DNA from: Psychrobacillus sp042944905
Lineage (GTDB): Bacteria; Bacillota; Bacilli; Bacillales_A; Planococcaceae
Length of the DNA stretch: 64,000 nucleotides
Direction: 5' to 3'
Assembly (NCBI RefSeq): GCF_042944905.1
Contig: NZ_CP168496.1
Coordinates: 2,480,001-2,544,000, forward strand
The notes under the pieces are model-generated. The model was not told where the DNA came from. It saw only the letters and a list, made by a program, of their open reading frames with translations, and did no database searches. Positions 52,967-62,185 of the stretch are shown here, piece after piece; positions within the stretch are counted from its first letter, which is position 1; each line of letters opens with the position of its first letter. Position numbers and translations under genes: made by a program.

Positions 52967-55378
52967 TCAAATAACGATATTCACCATTTTACCAGGAATC
53001 GCAATGATTTTCTTCACTTCTTGCCCTTCCAACCATTGTTGCACTTGTTCAGAAGCAAGCGCTAGTGCTTCTAGTTCTTCTTTTGTTGCTTCTTTTGACA
53101 CAAGTAGTTTCGCACGTACTTTCCCTTTTATTTGAACTGGAATTTCTACTTCATTGTCGACTAATTTAGATTCGTCAAATGTTGGCCAAGCTTCATACGT
53201 AATCGTATCCTCATGCCCAAGGATAGCCCAAAGCTCTTCAGCAATATGTGGAACAATCGGAGAAATTAATTTAACAAATCCTTCTACATAGTCTTTCGAA
53301 ATACGGTCTACTTTATATCCTTCATTAATAAATACCATCATTTGTGAAATAGCAGTATTATAATGCATTGCCTCATAGTCCTCGGTTACTTTCTTAACCG
53401 TTTGATGATACACCTTATCGAGATTTGCAGAAGATGTATCCGTTACTTTGGCGCTCAAGTTTCCTTCCTCATCTACTAACAAACGCCAGATGCGGTCTAG
53501 GAATCTACGTGAGCCATCTAACCCGTTTGTTGACCATGGTTTAGATGAATCAAGTGGCCCCATGAACATTTCATATAGACGAAGAGAATCGGCACCATGA
53601 CTCTTTACGATATCATCAGGATTTACAGTATTTCCTTTTGACTTAGACATTTTCTCATTATTTTCACCAAGTATCATTCCTTGGTTAAATAGTTTTTGGA
53701 AAGGCTCTTTTGTAGTAACAACACCAATATCGTAGAGGAATTTATGCCAGAAACGTGCGTACAATAAATGCAATACTGCGTGCTCCGCTCCACCTACGTA
53801 AATATCCACTGGAAGCCAGCGTTTTACTAGTTCTGGATCCACAAGAGCTTCATCATTGTTAGGATCGATATAACGTAAGTAATACCAGCAACTACCTGCC
53901 CATTGTGGCATTGTATTTGTTTCACGACGTCCTTTTTTACCTGAAACTGGATCTACGACGTTTACCCATTCCGTAATATTTGCAAGAGGTGATTCACCTG
54001 TTCCACTTGGCTTAATATCCGTTGTTACTGGTAACATTAGAGGTAACTCAGACTCATCTACTGGTGTTGAAGTACCATCTTCCCAATGAATAATTGGAAT
54101 TGGTTCACCCCAATAACGTTGACGGCTGAATAACCAGTCACGCAGACGATACGTAATTTTCTTCTCGCCTTTACCATTCGCTTCAAACCATTCAATTGCT
54201 TTAGCGATTGCATCTTGTTTATTTAAACCATTCAAGAAATCCGAGTTAATCAGTGTACCATCTTCTGTATAAGCTTCTTTTTCGATTTTCCCACCTGAGA
54301 CAACCTCTACGATAGGTAGGTCGAATTGTTTTGCAAATTCATAGTCACGTTCATCATGTGCAGGAACTGCCATAATTGCGCCCGTTCCGTAAGTAGATAA
54401 TACATAATCTGCAATCCAGATAGGCATTTTTTCGCCACTTACTGGATTGATTGCATATGCACCCGTGAATACACCTGTTTTATGTTTTGCTAGGTCTGTA
54501 CGTTCTAGATCACTTTTCAGTTTTACTTGATCTTTGTATGCTTGAACCGCTTCCACTTGTTCAGCGGTTGTAATGGTATCCACTAACTTATGTTCTGGTG
54601 CAAGTACAGCATATGTCGCACCAAAAATTGTATCTGGACGAGTTGTAAATGCTCTGAATGATTCATTCGTGCCATCAACTTCAAAAGTAAGTTCAGCACC
54701 TTCTGAACGCCCAATCCAGTTACGTTGCATTTCTTTTAAGCTCTCCGGCCAATCAAGCTCATCCAAATCTTCCAAAAGTCTATCTGCATAAGCAGTAATA
54801 CGAAGCACCCATTGACGCATTGGGCGACGCTCTACTGGATGTCCCCCACGTTCAGACAATCCATCAATTACTTCTTCATTTGCCAAAACAGTTCCGAGTG
54901 CTGGACACCAGTTAACTGGTACTTCATCTACGTAAGCCAAACCTTTTTTGTAAAGCTGAACGAAAATCCATTGCGTCCATTTGTAATAAGAAGGATCGGT
55001 TGTATTTACTTCTCTGTCCCAATCATAAGAAAATCCAAGATCATTCATTTGACGTTTAAAGGTAGCAATATTTTTTGCCGTAAATTCAGCTGGATCATTC
55101 CCTGTATCGATTGCATATTGTTCTGCAGGAAGTCCAAAAGCATCCCATCCCATTGGATGAAGTACGTTATACCCTTGCTTACGTTTAAACGCACTTAAAA
55201 TATCAGTAGCAATATATCCAAGTGGATGACCTACATGAAGTCCAACTCCTGAAGGATACGGGAACATATCTAAAGCATAAAACTTTGGTTTGGAAGGATC
55301 ATCTACCATTTTATACGTCTTGTTTTCTTTCCAATAATTCTGCCATTTTTTTTCGATTGCTTCATGATTAAAGCTCAT
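52967..55378 (-). CDS. leuS: Leucyl-tRNA synthetase
   Basis: A class I synthetase of 803 residues. HIGH motif HVGH at 48-51, an editing (CP1) domain with the TRPDTIFGATY signature, KMSKS in EKMSKSKGN near 577, and a C-terminal anticodon-binding region. AAGGAGG precedes the ATG. Expression runs through a leucine T-box leader. Confidence 0.98.
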   Translation of the reverse strand: MSFNHEAIEKKWQNYWKENKTYKMVDDPSKPKFYALDMFPYPSGVGLHVGHPLGYIATDILSAFKRKQGYNVLHPMGWDAFGLPAEQYAIDTGNDPAEFTAKNIATFKRQMNDLGFSYDWDREVNTTDPSYYKWTQWIFVQLYKKGLAYVDEVPVNWCPALGTVLANEEVIDGLSERGGHPVERRPMRQWVLRITAYADRLLEDLDELDWPESLKEMQRNWIGRSEGAELTFEVDGTNESFRAFTTRPDTIFGATYAVLAPEHKLVDTITTAEQVEAVQAYKDQVKLKSDLERTDLAKHKTGVFTGAYAINPVSGEKMPIWIADYVLSTYGTGAIMAVPAHDERDYEFAKQFDLPIVEVVSGGKIEKEAYTEDGTLINSDFLNGLNKQDAIAKAIEWFEANGKGEKKITYRLRDWLFSRQRYWGEPIPIIHWEDGTSTPVDESELPLMLPVTTDIKPSGTGESPLANITEWVNVVDPVSGKKGRRETNTMPQWAGSCWYYLRYIDPNNDEALVDPELVKRWLPVDIYVGGAEHAVLHLLYARFWHKFLYDIGVVTTKEPFQKLFNQGMILGENNEKMSKSKGNTVNPDDIVKSHGADSLRLYEMFMGPLDSSKPWSTNGLDGSRRFLDRIWRLLVDEEGNLSAKVTDTSSANLDKVYHQTVKKVTEDYEAMHYNTAISQMMVFINEGYKVDRISKDYVEGFVKLISPIVPHIAEELWAILGHEDTITYEAWPTFDESKLVDNEVEIPVQIKGKVRAKLLVSKEATKEELEALALASEQVQQWLEGQEVKKIIAIPGKMVNIVI

Positions 55379-55399
55379 TAAAATTCCTCCTTAAAATAA

Positions 55400-55641
55400 A
55401 AAAATCTCGTCCCTTAAAAAACTAAGGGACGAGAGTATATACTCACGCGGTACCACCCAAATTAGTGAAAACTTCACTCAACTTGACTCCTTAACGCGGA
55501 AAACGGTATAAGTTACTATCATTTCACTCATACAGACTCAAAGGCGAGTTCAATAATTCGTCACGCTAACTTCCACCATCCGTTAGCTCTCTATAGAAAC
55601 GAGGGTTATCTACTAATCCTTTTCACAGTCCACTTCTATTA
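55400..55641 (-). promoter_or_regulatory. T-box riboswitch, leucine-specific
   Basis: The T-box GGGTGGTACCGCG (55445-55457) precedes a terminator hairpin CTCGTCCCTTAG / TAAGGGACGAG plus T7. The stem I specifier loop contains GAACTCGCC with the leucine codon CTC, so uncharged tRNA-Leu(GAG) would allow leuS read-through. Confidence 0.93.
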
Positions 55642-55647
55642 AAACTA

Positions 55648-55676
55648 ATAATAATGGATTTCGGAATAAATTACAA
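55648..55676 (-). promoter_or_regulatory. Sigma-A promoter of the leuS leader
   Basis: TTGTAA and TATTAT separated by 17 bp on the minus strand, just upstream of the T-box leader. Confidence 0.7.
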
Positions 55677-55683
55677 GCTGCCT

Positions 55684-56337
55684 TTAGATGGCTACATTTT
55701 CTTTTACGTCTTTAATAATAAGCGTAGCTTCCGTTGCATTAATAATATCTTGAACAGTATAGCCTTCAAATACTTCTTTTAATTCAAGGCCATTTTCTGT
55801 CACTTCTATCATTGCCCGTTCTGTAATTATTTTATTCACAACAGCTTTACCTGTTAAAGGTAATTCGCATTCTTTTTTAATTTTGGCAGAACCATCTTTT
55901 GCACAATGATCCATGATCACGATGATTTTTTTCGCACCATGCACTAAGTCCATCGCACCGCCCATACCTTTAATCATTTTCCCAGGAATCATCCAGTTTG
56001 CTAAATCGCCATTCTCAGACACTTCCATTGCCCCTAAAATCGCTACATCTACATGTCCTCCGCGAATCATCGCAAATGATTCAGCACTTGAAAAGAAAGA
56101 AGATCCAGGAATAGTTGTGACCGTTTCTTTTCCAGCATTAATAAGATCAGGATCTACTTCTTGTTCCGTAGGATAAGGTCCAATACCTAGCAAACCATTT
56201 TCCGATTGTAAAACAACTGTTTTATCAGGAGAAATGAAGTTCGCAACTAATGTTGGTATTCCTATACCTAAATTGACGTAGTTTCCATTTTCAATTTCTT
56301 TTTCTGCTCTTCTTGCAATTTTTTCACGTGTATTCAA
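55684..56337 (-). CDS. scoB: 3-oxoacid CoA-transferase subunit B
   Basis: Moves CoA from succinyl-CoA to acetoacetate or a similar acid. 217 residues; the catalytic glutamate is Glu46 in LQSENGLLGIGPYP, with GSSFFSSAESFAMIRGGH downstream. It lies 13 bp after subunit A, and the two form the heteromeric enzyme. Substrate choice within the family is not certain. Confidence 0.9.
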   Translation of the reverse strand: MNTREKIARRAEKEIENGNYVNLGIGIPTLVANFISPDKTVVLQSENGLLGIGPYPTEQEVDPDLINAGKETVTTIPGSSFFSSAESFAMIRGGHVDVAILGAMEVSENGDLANWMIPGKMIKGMGGAMDLVHGAKKIIVIMDHCAKDGSAKIKKECELPLTGKAVVNKIITERAMIEVTENGLELKEVFEGYTVQDIINATEATLIIKDVKENVAI

Positions 56338-56350
56338 CTTAGTCTCCCCC

Positions 56351-57040
56351 TTATGAACGTGTCGTTAAACGTTCGATTCTTTTCTCTTGTGTTGCTTGGA
56401 AAAGCCCTTGTACATAAATACTTGGTGTATGTATTTGTGCTGGATCTAAGTCACCTGTTTCTACAATTTCTTCTACTTCCGCAATCGTAAACCTTCCTGC
56501 TGCTGCCATCATAGGATTGAAATTTTGAGCTGTTTTATTGTAAATTAAATTTCCAAACTTATCTGCTTTTGCTGCGCGAACTAATGCAAAGTCAGCACGA
56601 AGCGATTCTTCTAATACATACTCTTTGCCTTCAAAAACGCGCACTTCTTTTCCATCTGCGACTACAGTACCAACACCCGCTGGCGTAAAGAAAGCGGGAA
56701 TTCCAGCGCCACCTGCACGAATTTTTTCGGCAAGTGTTCCTTGAGGTGTTAACTCCACTTCTATTTCACCTGAAAGTACTTGACGTTCAAATTCTTTATT
56801 TTCCCCAACATAGGAGCCTATCATTTTTTTAATTTGTTTATTTTTTAATAAAAGACCAAGACCCCACTCATCGACTCCACAGTTATTCGAAATAACCGTT
56901 AAATCTTTTACCCCTTTTTCTACTAAAGCTAAAATAAGCTGCTCAGGAATACCAACAAGGCCAAAACCACCTACCATTAGTGTCATTCCGTCTTGAATGC
57001 CTGCAACAGCTTCCTTTGCAGAACTGTAAATTGGTTTCAT
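56351..57040 (-). CDS. scoA: 3-oxoacid CoA-transferase subunit A
   Basis: 229 residues with the family N-terminal CoA-binding motif VGGFGLVGIPE at about 22-32 and GGAGIPAFFTPAGVGT in the middle. It partners the B subunit immediately downstream. AAAGGGG precedes the ATG. In Bacillus such pairs serve ketone-body or branched-chain acid metabolism. Confidence 0.9.
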   Translation of the reverse strand: MKPIYSSAKEAVAGIQDGMTLMVGGFGLVGIPEQLILALVEKGVKDLTVISNNCGVDEWGLGLLLKNKQIKKMIGSYVGENKEFERQVLSGEIEVELTPQGTLAEKIRAGGAGIPAFFTPAGVGTVVADGKEVRVFEGKEYVLEESLRADFALVRAAKADKFGNLIYNKTAQNFNPMMAAAGRFTIAEVEEIVETGDLDPAQIHTPSIYVQGLFQATQEKRIERLTTRS

Positions 57041-57218
57041 AATCCCATTCCCCTTTCTATCGAAACACCCTTCTCTATAATATTCTCAAATATTTAACAA
57101 TTAAGCAATTCAATTTCCTTGAACTATGTATATATTGCAAGAGAATGTAAAGGAAATACAGGATATGCTCGAATGTCATTTCTATGAATAAAATCTGCCA
57201 GCACTTAGAAATTGATGT

Positions 57219-57470
57219 AGTTGGTAGGGGCATATGCGAGCCGGTTAGGGGCGGATATCCTCGCTTTACGGGAATATAGCTCCGATTTAGGGGTGGATGC
57301 AGTTGGTAGGGGCGGATGCCAATCGTTTAGGGACAGATAGCCTCGCTTTATGGGCATATAGCGCCGGTTTAGGGGTGGACGGTTTTGATACGGGCTTATG
57401 CCATCTGTTTAGGGGAGGATAGCTGCACTTTACGGGCATATAACGCTGCTTTATGATGCGAGACCCTAGA
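57219..57470. repeat. Twelve-unit tandem array with 21-bp period and 82-bp higher-order repeat
   Basis: A TA(G/C)GGG(G/C) anchor recurs at 57225, 57246, 57267, 57288, 57307, 57328, 57349, 57370, 57389, 57410, 57431 and 57452 (the last degenerate). Spacings are 21, 21, 21, 19, repeated, so four units make an 82-bp supra-repeat present three times. Typical units read TTTAGGGGCGGATAGC or TTTACGGGCATATAGC. No gene; the stretch lies between scoA and yttB. 57041-57218 and 57471-57593 show nothing else. Confidence 0.9.
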
Positions 57471-57594
57471 GAAAGAAAGGACTGGCGAGATCTCACACGT
57501 AGCGTTTGATGTGCGCGGAGATAGTTCTATGTATCACAGCGAAAAACAAGTTTCTCTTCCAGTTTCGATTTTTCTTACTTCCTATTTTTAAAAA

Positions 57595-57626
57595 TAGACA
57601 AACTCGATTTTTTTCGAGCTTGTCTA
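57595..57626 (-). terminator. Terminator of yttB
   Basis: TAGACAAGCTCGA / TCGAGTTTGTCTA hairpin about 25 bp past the yttB stop codon. Confidence 0.75.
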
Positions 57627-57650
57627 CAGTCTAACACCGTTTAAATTGAT

Positions 57651-58832
57651 TTAAATGGTAGTTTTATTTAATGCTTTCTTAAGCGGGAGATCATAAAGTA
57701 AACTAGTAATAATCGCGAAAATCATCAAACTTGTTAGGATTAATATCATGATTGGCGTTCCATATGCTTCTACAAGAATTCCTCCGACGAAAGGTCCAAT
57801 CATTCTTCCGATTGTCGCCATACTATTGACAATCCCTTGGTAAAATCCTTCTCTTCCTTTTGGAGCAAGCTTATCTGCAAGCGTTGGTACTGCAGGCCAC
57901 ACAAACATTTCTCCAATCGTTAATATGACCATCGCCGTGATAAACATAGCATAGCTTTCTGCAAAAGCTACCACAACAAATGAGCCCATAAAAATAACAA
58001 TCCCAATAATAATCTGCGCTTTTATTTTATGTTCTAGTCGATTGATTATTGGCTTTATAAGAGGTTGTCCTGCTACTATAAGTACTCCATTTAACGACCA
58101 TAATAAACTATATTGCTTTAGCGATATGCCCAAATCTAAAATATGTGTAGAAATTGTAGTAGTCCATTGAACATAAACAATCCAAGTAAGCATATACCCA
58201 ATTGTCACAATTATCATTGCATAAAAAGGTGCTTTTTGATTACCTTTCTTTTGTTCATTCGACACAATTGCATGTCTATTTGAAGTAACCGATAAATTAC
58301 GGTAAAAGACTAATGCAACAACAAAAAACAAGACATATGTAAGTAAATTTGCTATAAAAATATTATTGATATTATTAGCCGCCACAAGTCCACCTAATGC
58401 TGGTCCAAGAGCAACCCCTACGTTTTGTGCTAAATAAATAGCATTAAAAGCTTTTCTACCACCTTCTGGCCAAACACTACCGACCATTGCATACATACTC
58501 GGAAAAATAATTCCACCACTAAACCCCAAAATTGCTACAAACCAAATATATTCCGGCCAACCATGCCAGAAATTTAATAGTAATAAAGCAACCAAAGATA
58601 AAGAAATACCAATAATGATGGATTTATAACCACCAATTCGGTCGAAAAAGTATCCGCCTAGTAAGTTACCAATAACACCAGTTCCAGCATTTATCATCAG
58701 AACAAATCCAGCCATCGTTAAGGATTGCCCTAAGTAATCATGCATATAAATCGTATGTAAAGGCCATAAAAAGGAATTTCCCGTTGTATTTATAAACATT
58801 CCTATGATTAAAAGCCACACAGCTTTTGGCAT
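57651..58832 (-). CDS. yttB: Major facilitator superfamily transporter (YttB)
   Basis: 393 residues with twelve hydrophobic segments, the MFS arrangement. The A-loop motif reads GGYFFDRIGGYKSI after helix 2. I choose ATG 58832 (MPKAVWLLIIG), 8 bases after GGAGG. The substrate is unknown; it may be a drug or metabolite efflux pump. Gene order leuS..yttB-ytqA-ytqB matches B. subtilis. Confidence 0.9.
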   Translation of the reverse strand: MPKAVWLLIIGMFINTTGNSFLWPLHTIYMHDYLGQSLTMAGFVLMINAGTGVIGNLLGGYFFDRIGGYKSIIIGISLSLVALLLLNFWHGWPEYIWFVAILGFSGGIIFPSMYAMVGSVWPEGGRKAFNAIYLAQNVGVALGPALGGLVAANNINNIFIANLLTYVLFFVVALVFYRNLSVTSNRHAIVSNEQKKGNQKAPFYAMIIVTIGYMLTWIVYVQWTTTISTHILDLGISLKQYSLLWSLNGVLIVAGQPLIKPIINRLEHKIKAQIIIGIVIFMGSFVVVAFAESYAMFITAMVILTIGEMFVWPAVPTLADKLAPKGREGFYQGIVNSMATIGRMIGPFVGGILVEAYGTPIMILILTSLMIFAIITSLLYDLPLKKALNKTTI

Positions 58833-58955
58833 CACAAGCACCTCCATTTCCTTATGTGCTCAGACAATTGTATTCTTTTTTATATGCCACTTCAAGATGC
58901 TTGCACAAAAGATAACGGAGTCATGCTAAAATATAATGTTAAGGAGTGAATATAA

Positions 58956-59915
58956 ATGAACGAAAATAACTTTCCTTTTCCTTCTGATGGAAAACGATAC
59001 TATACATGGAATCGCTATTTACGAAATAAATTTGATCAAAAAATATTCAAAGTAGCATTAGATGCAGGATTTGACTGTCCCAATAGAGATGGCACCGTCG
59101 CATACGGTGGTTGCACTTTTTGTAGTGTGGCAGGTAGCGGGGACTTTGCCGGTAATAAAGTCGATCCAATACCAGTACAATTTGAAAAAATAAAAGCAAA
59201 AATGCATGAAAAGTGGAAAACAGGAAAATACATCGCTTATTTTCAAGCATATACAAATACACACGCACCTCTGCCTTTATTAAAAGAAAAATTCGAAGCG
59301 GCTCTTGCACTGGAGGGCGTCATAGGAATATCTATCGCAACAAGACCAGATTGTTTACCAAATGATGTTGTGGAATATTTAGCCGAACTAAATAAAAGAA
59401 CGTATTTGTGGATAGAACTAGGTCTGCAAACCGTGCATGAGCGAACTGCGAATCTCGTGAATCGTGCACATGACTATCCTACTTATATAGAGGGTGTAAA
59501 CAAATTACGAAAACACGATATTCGAATATGTACACATATTATTAATGGATTGCCTCTGGAAGATCGAGAAATGATGATGGAAACAGCAAGAGAAGTTGCC
59601 AAGCTCGATGTTCAAGGGATTAAAATTCATTTACTACATCTACTTAAAGGAACACCGATGGTAAAACAATACGAAAAAGGGAAGCTTGAATTTATGGAAC
59701 GAGACGCTTACATTCAACTCGTAGCAGATCAACTAGAAATATTGCCACCAGAAATGATTGTGCAACGCATTACCGGTGACGGACCTATTGACCTGATGAT
59801 TGGTCCTATGTGGAGTGTAAACAAATGGGATGTCTTAAATGGAATTGACGCTGAGTTAGCTAAGAGAGAGAGCTACCAAGGAAAATTGTATCAAAAGTTC
59901 GGTGTCTTGAAATGA
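58956..59915 (+). CDS. ytqA: Radical SAM protein YtqA
   Basis: 319 residues of the TIGR01212-type radical SAM family. The iron-sulfur ligands are Cys41, Cys53 and Cys56 (CPNRDGTVAYGGCTFC, spacing CX11CX2C rather than CX3CX2C). The reaction is uncertain; homologues are linked to tRNA or cofactor modification. It overlaps ytqB by 4 bp, so the two are coupled. AAGGAGTG precedes the ATG. Confidence 0.92.
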   Translation: MNENNFPFPSDGKRYYTWNRYLRNKFDQKIFKVALDAGFDCPNRDGTVAYGGCTFCSVAGSGDFAGNKVDPIPVQFEKIKAKMHEKWKTGKYIAYFQAYTNTHAPLPLLKEKFEAALALEGVIGISIATRPDCLPNDVVEYLAELNKRTYLWIELGLQTVHERTANLVNRAHDYPTYIEGVNKLRKHDIRICTHIINGLPLEDREMMMETAREVAKLDVQGIKIHLLHLLKGTPMVKQYEKGKLEFMERDAYIQLVADQLEILPPEMIVQRITGDGPIDLMIGPMWSVNKWDVLNGIDAELAKRESYQGKLYQKFGVLK

Positions 59916-60484
59916 AATTAAAAAGAGTTTTACCATTTGCAAAAGAATTATTAACATCTGTTATAGAACCAGGGGATTTCGTTGTCGATGCAACTGCTGG
60001 TAATGGTCATGACACTTTATTTTTAGCAAAACTAGTTGGCGAAGCCGGGCATGTATATGCATTTGATGTTCAACCCGAAGCTATACAATCCACGGAAGAA
60101 AAGTTAGTAGAAGCAAATTTGCTTTCGAGAGCAACCCTAATTCTAGATGGGCATGAAAATGTTTCGAAGTACATTCAAAAAGAAATTGCAGCAGCTATTT
60201 TTAATCTTGGATACTTACCAGGTAGTGATCTTCAAATTGTGACGAAAGGTAACTCCACAATTCAAGCTGTGGCATCCCTTTTAGAGATGTTAAAAGTAGG
60301 TGGTTTAATTATTTTAGTTGTTTATTCTGGACATCCCGGTGGTAAAGAAGAGAAAGATGCATTAATGGATTATGTAATGCAATTACCTCACTCCTATACA
60401 CATGTACTTTGTTACCAATTTTTAAATCAACAAAATAATCCTCCTTTTATTGTCGCAATTGAAAAAATGAAAGCAAACATCTAA
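59912..60484 (+). CDS. ytqB: SAM-dependent RNA methyltransferase (YtqB / MnmM type)
   Basis: 190 residues with the methyltransferase loop VVDATAGNGHDTLFLAK (residues about 24-40). YtqB homologues methylate the wobble 5-aminomethyl-2-thiouridine in tRNA (MnmM) in Bacillus and Staphylococcus; I infer the same here. It follows ytqA with a 4-bp overlap. Confidence 0.9.
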   Translation: MKLKRVLPFAKELLTSVIEPGDFVVDATAGNGHDTLFLAKLVGEAGHVYAFDVQPEAIQSTEEKLVEANLLSRATLILDGHENVSKYIQKEIAAAIFNLGYLPGSDLQIVTKGNSTIQAVASLLEMLKVGGLIILVVYSGHPGGKEEKDALMDYVMQLPHSYTHVLCYQFLNQQNNPPFIVAIEKMKANI

Positions 60485-60541
60485 ATTCGTTTGAATATAA
60501 TTCAAATGCATGGAGATAATAACTAAAAAAGGAGAATCTCC

Positions 60542-61624
60542 ATGCCAAAAATTTCTTCTATTAGTACATATAATCCTCCTTATATATTAGATCAATCAAA
60601 TATTGAACAGTTAACAAAAGAACTATTTAAAGAAAAAATTGCACAATTAGATCGTTTATTACAAGTTTTTGAAAATGGAGATATTAAAACACGATATTTT
60701 TGTGTGCCATTAGAATGGCACCAAACGGAACATTCCTTTGAAGAACGAAATAATATTTATATAGATTTAGCAACAAAATATTGTGGAGAAGTAATACAAG
60801 CTTGCCTTCAAAATACCAGGTTTCTCCAAAAGGCAATTCCTTCAGAAGAAATTGATGCCATTATCTTTGTCAGCAGCACAGGCATATCGACCCCGAGCAT
60901 CGATGCTCGGGTGATGAACCACCTACCTTTTTCGGATCGTATGAAACGGATTCCAATTTGGGGCCTAGGTTGTGCTGGTGGTGCTGCTGGCATTAGTAGG
61001 GCTTTTGATTATTGCAAAGCTCATCCCGATGCGAAAGTCCTCGTCGTATGTGTTGAGTTATGTAGTCTCACCTTCCAACCGAATGACTTTTCTAAAAGTA
61101 ATCTAATTGGGGCTTCTCTTTTCGCCGACGGAGCTGCTTGTGTATTAGTTTGTGGAGATAATGTTAATCTTACAAACAATAAGCCTATTCCCCATATAGT
61201 AGATACAGCTTCTAAATGGATGCCCAACTCGGAAGACGTGATGGGATGGAATATTAAAAATAATGGATTACATGTCGTTTTCTCTAAGAGCATTCCTTCA
61301 ATTATTTCAAGCTGGTTGGGACCATTTATAGATGAATTTTTGACAGAGCAGAATCTTTCAAAAGATCAACTTGTAAATTTTGTAGCCCACCCCGGAGGAA
61401 AAAAAGTTCTACAAGCATATGAGGAAACACTCCACCTAGAAGAACATCAAACTTCGATTTCTAGAAATGTATTAAAAAAACATGGGAATATGTCCTCTCC
61501 AACAGTACTTTATGTATTAGAACAATTTATGTTGAAAGAAAACAACAAGGATGATTTAGGATTATTAGTGGCTCTTGGACCTGGTTTTTGCGGAGAAGCA
61601 GTTCTACTAAATTGGGGGGATTAG
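60542..61624 (+). CDS. bcsA: Type III polyketide synthase (BcsA/BpsA)
   Basis: 360 residues of the chalcone synthase superfamily. The catalytic triad is visible: Cys144 in GLGCAGG, His in FVAHPGG, Asn in HGNMSSPT. In B. subtilis BpsA makes triketide alkylpyrones from fatty acyl-CoA and malonyl-CoA. AAAGGAG precedes the ATG. ypbQ follows after 1 bp as the tailoring enzyme. A perfect 20-bp palindrome lies within the coding sequence (60892-60911). Confidence 0.94.
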   Translation: MPKISSISTYNPPYILDQSNIEQLTKELFKEKIAQLDRLLQVFENGDIKTRYFCVPLEWHQTEHSFEERNNIYIDLATKYCGEVIQACLQNTRFLQKAIPSEEIDAIIFVSSTGISTPSIDARVMNHLPFSDRMKRIPIWGLGCAGGAAGISRAFDYCKAHPDAKVLVVCVELCSLTFQPNDFSKSNLIGASLFADGAACVLVCGDNVNLTNNKPIPHIVDTASKWMPNSEDVMGWNIKNNGLHVVFSKSIPSIISSWLGPFIDEFLTEQNLSKDQLVNFVAHPGGKKVLQAYEETLHLEEHQTSISRNVLKKHGNMSSPTVLYVLEQFMLKENNKDDLGLLVALGPGFCGEAVLLNWGD

Positions 61625-61625
61625 A

Positions 61626-62168
61626 ATGTTATTTTTCATTATTATCTTTCTGGTCATCATTCAAAGAATAACGGAAGTTTTTATTGCTAAGCAAAATGAA
61701 AAAAAGATGCTTGCTCAAGGGGCTTATGAAGTAGGTGCATCTCATTATCCGTATATGGTGACTCTGCATGTGAGCTTTTTTATTTGTTTAATTGCAGAGG
61801 TTTTAATATTTAACCGAGGTATTTCCCCACTATTTCCGTTATTTTTTCTAATTTTTATAATTGTTCAAGCATTACGCATATGGTGTTTGAGATCGTTAGG
61901 ATCTTTTTGGAATACAAAAATTATTATTTTACCCGGTGCCCATGTAGTAACAAAAGGACCATATCTTTATCTAAAACATCCAAATTACGTGGTTGTCTGC
62001 ATCGAAATAGCACTTTTGCCGCTTATATTCCAAGCATACATTACAGCTATTTGCTTTACTCTTTTAAATCTTGCGATGCTCTCCGTGCGAATTCCACTCG
62101 AAGAGAATGCTCTGATGGAAGTTACCAATTATAATGAAGAATTTAAAAAGAAGATTTCGGCATCGTAA
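61626..62168 (+). CDS. ypbQ: Alkylpyrone O-methyltransferase, isoprenylcysteine methyltransferase family (YpbQ/BpsB)
   Basis: A 180-residue membrane protein with four or five hydrophobic helices and the ICMT signature (GAHVVTKGPYLYLKHPNYV, then PLEENALME). In B. subtilis BpsB methylates the alkylpyrones made by BpsA. It starts 1 bp after bcsA's stop codon, so the two-gene operon is clear. Confidence 0.93.
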   Translation: MLFFIIIFLVIIQRITEVFIAKQNEKKMLAQGAYEVGASHYPYMVTLHVSFFICLIAEVLIFNRGISPLFPLFFLIFIIVQALRIWCLRSLGSFWNTKIIILPGAHVVTKGPYLYLKHPNYVVVCIEIALLPLIFQAYITAICFTLLNLAMLSVRIPLEENALMEVTNYNEEFKKKISAS

Positions 62169-62180
62169 CCGAAATCTTCT
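62150..62180. terminator. Shared terminator between ypbQ and malic enzyme
   Basis: GAAGATTTCGG / CCGAAATCTTC hairpin, overlapping the ypbQ stop codon and lying just before the convergent malic enzyme end. Confidence 0.75.
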
Positions 62181-62185
62181 CTTCC

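Noticed and set aside
57219..57470. CRISPR array or coding repeat
   Set aside because: The 21-bp units are contiguous and degenerate without unique spacers, and stop codons interrupt the frames.
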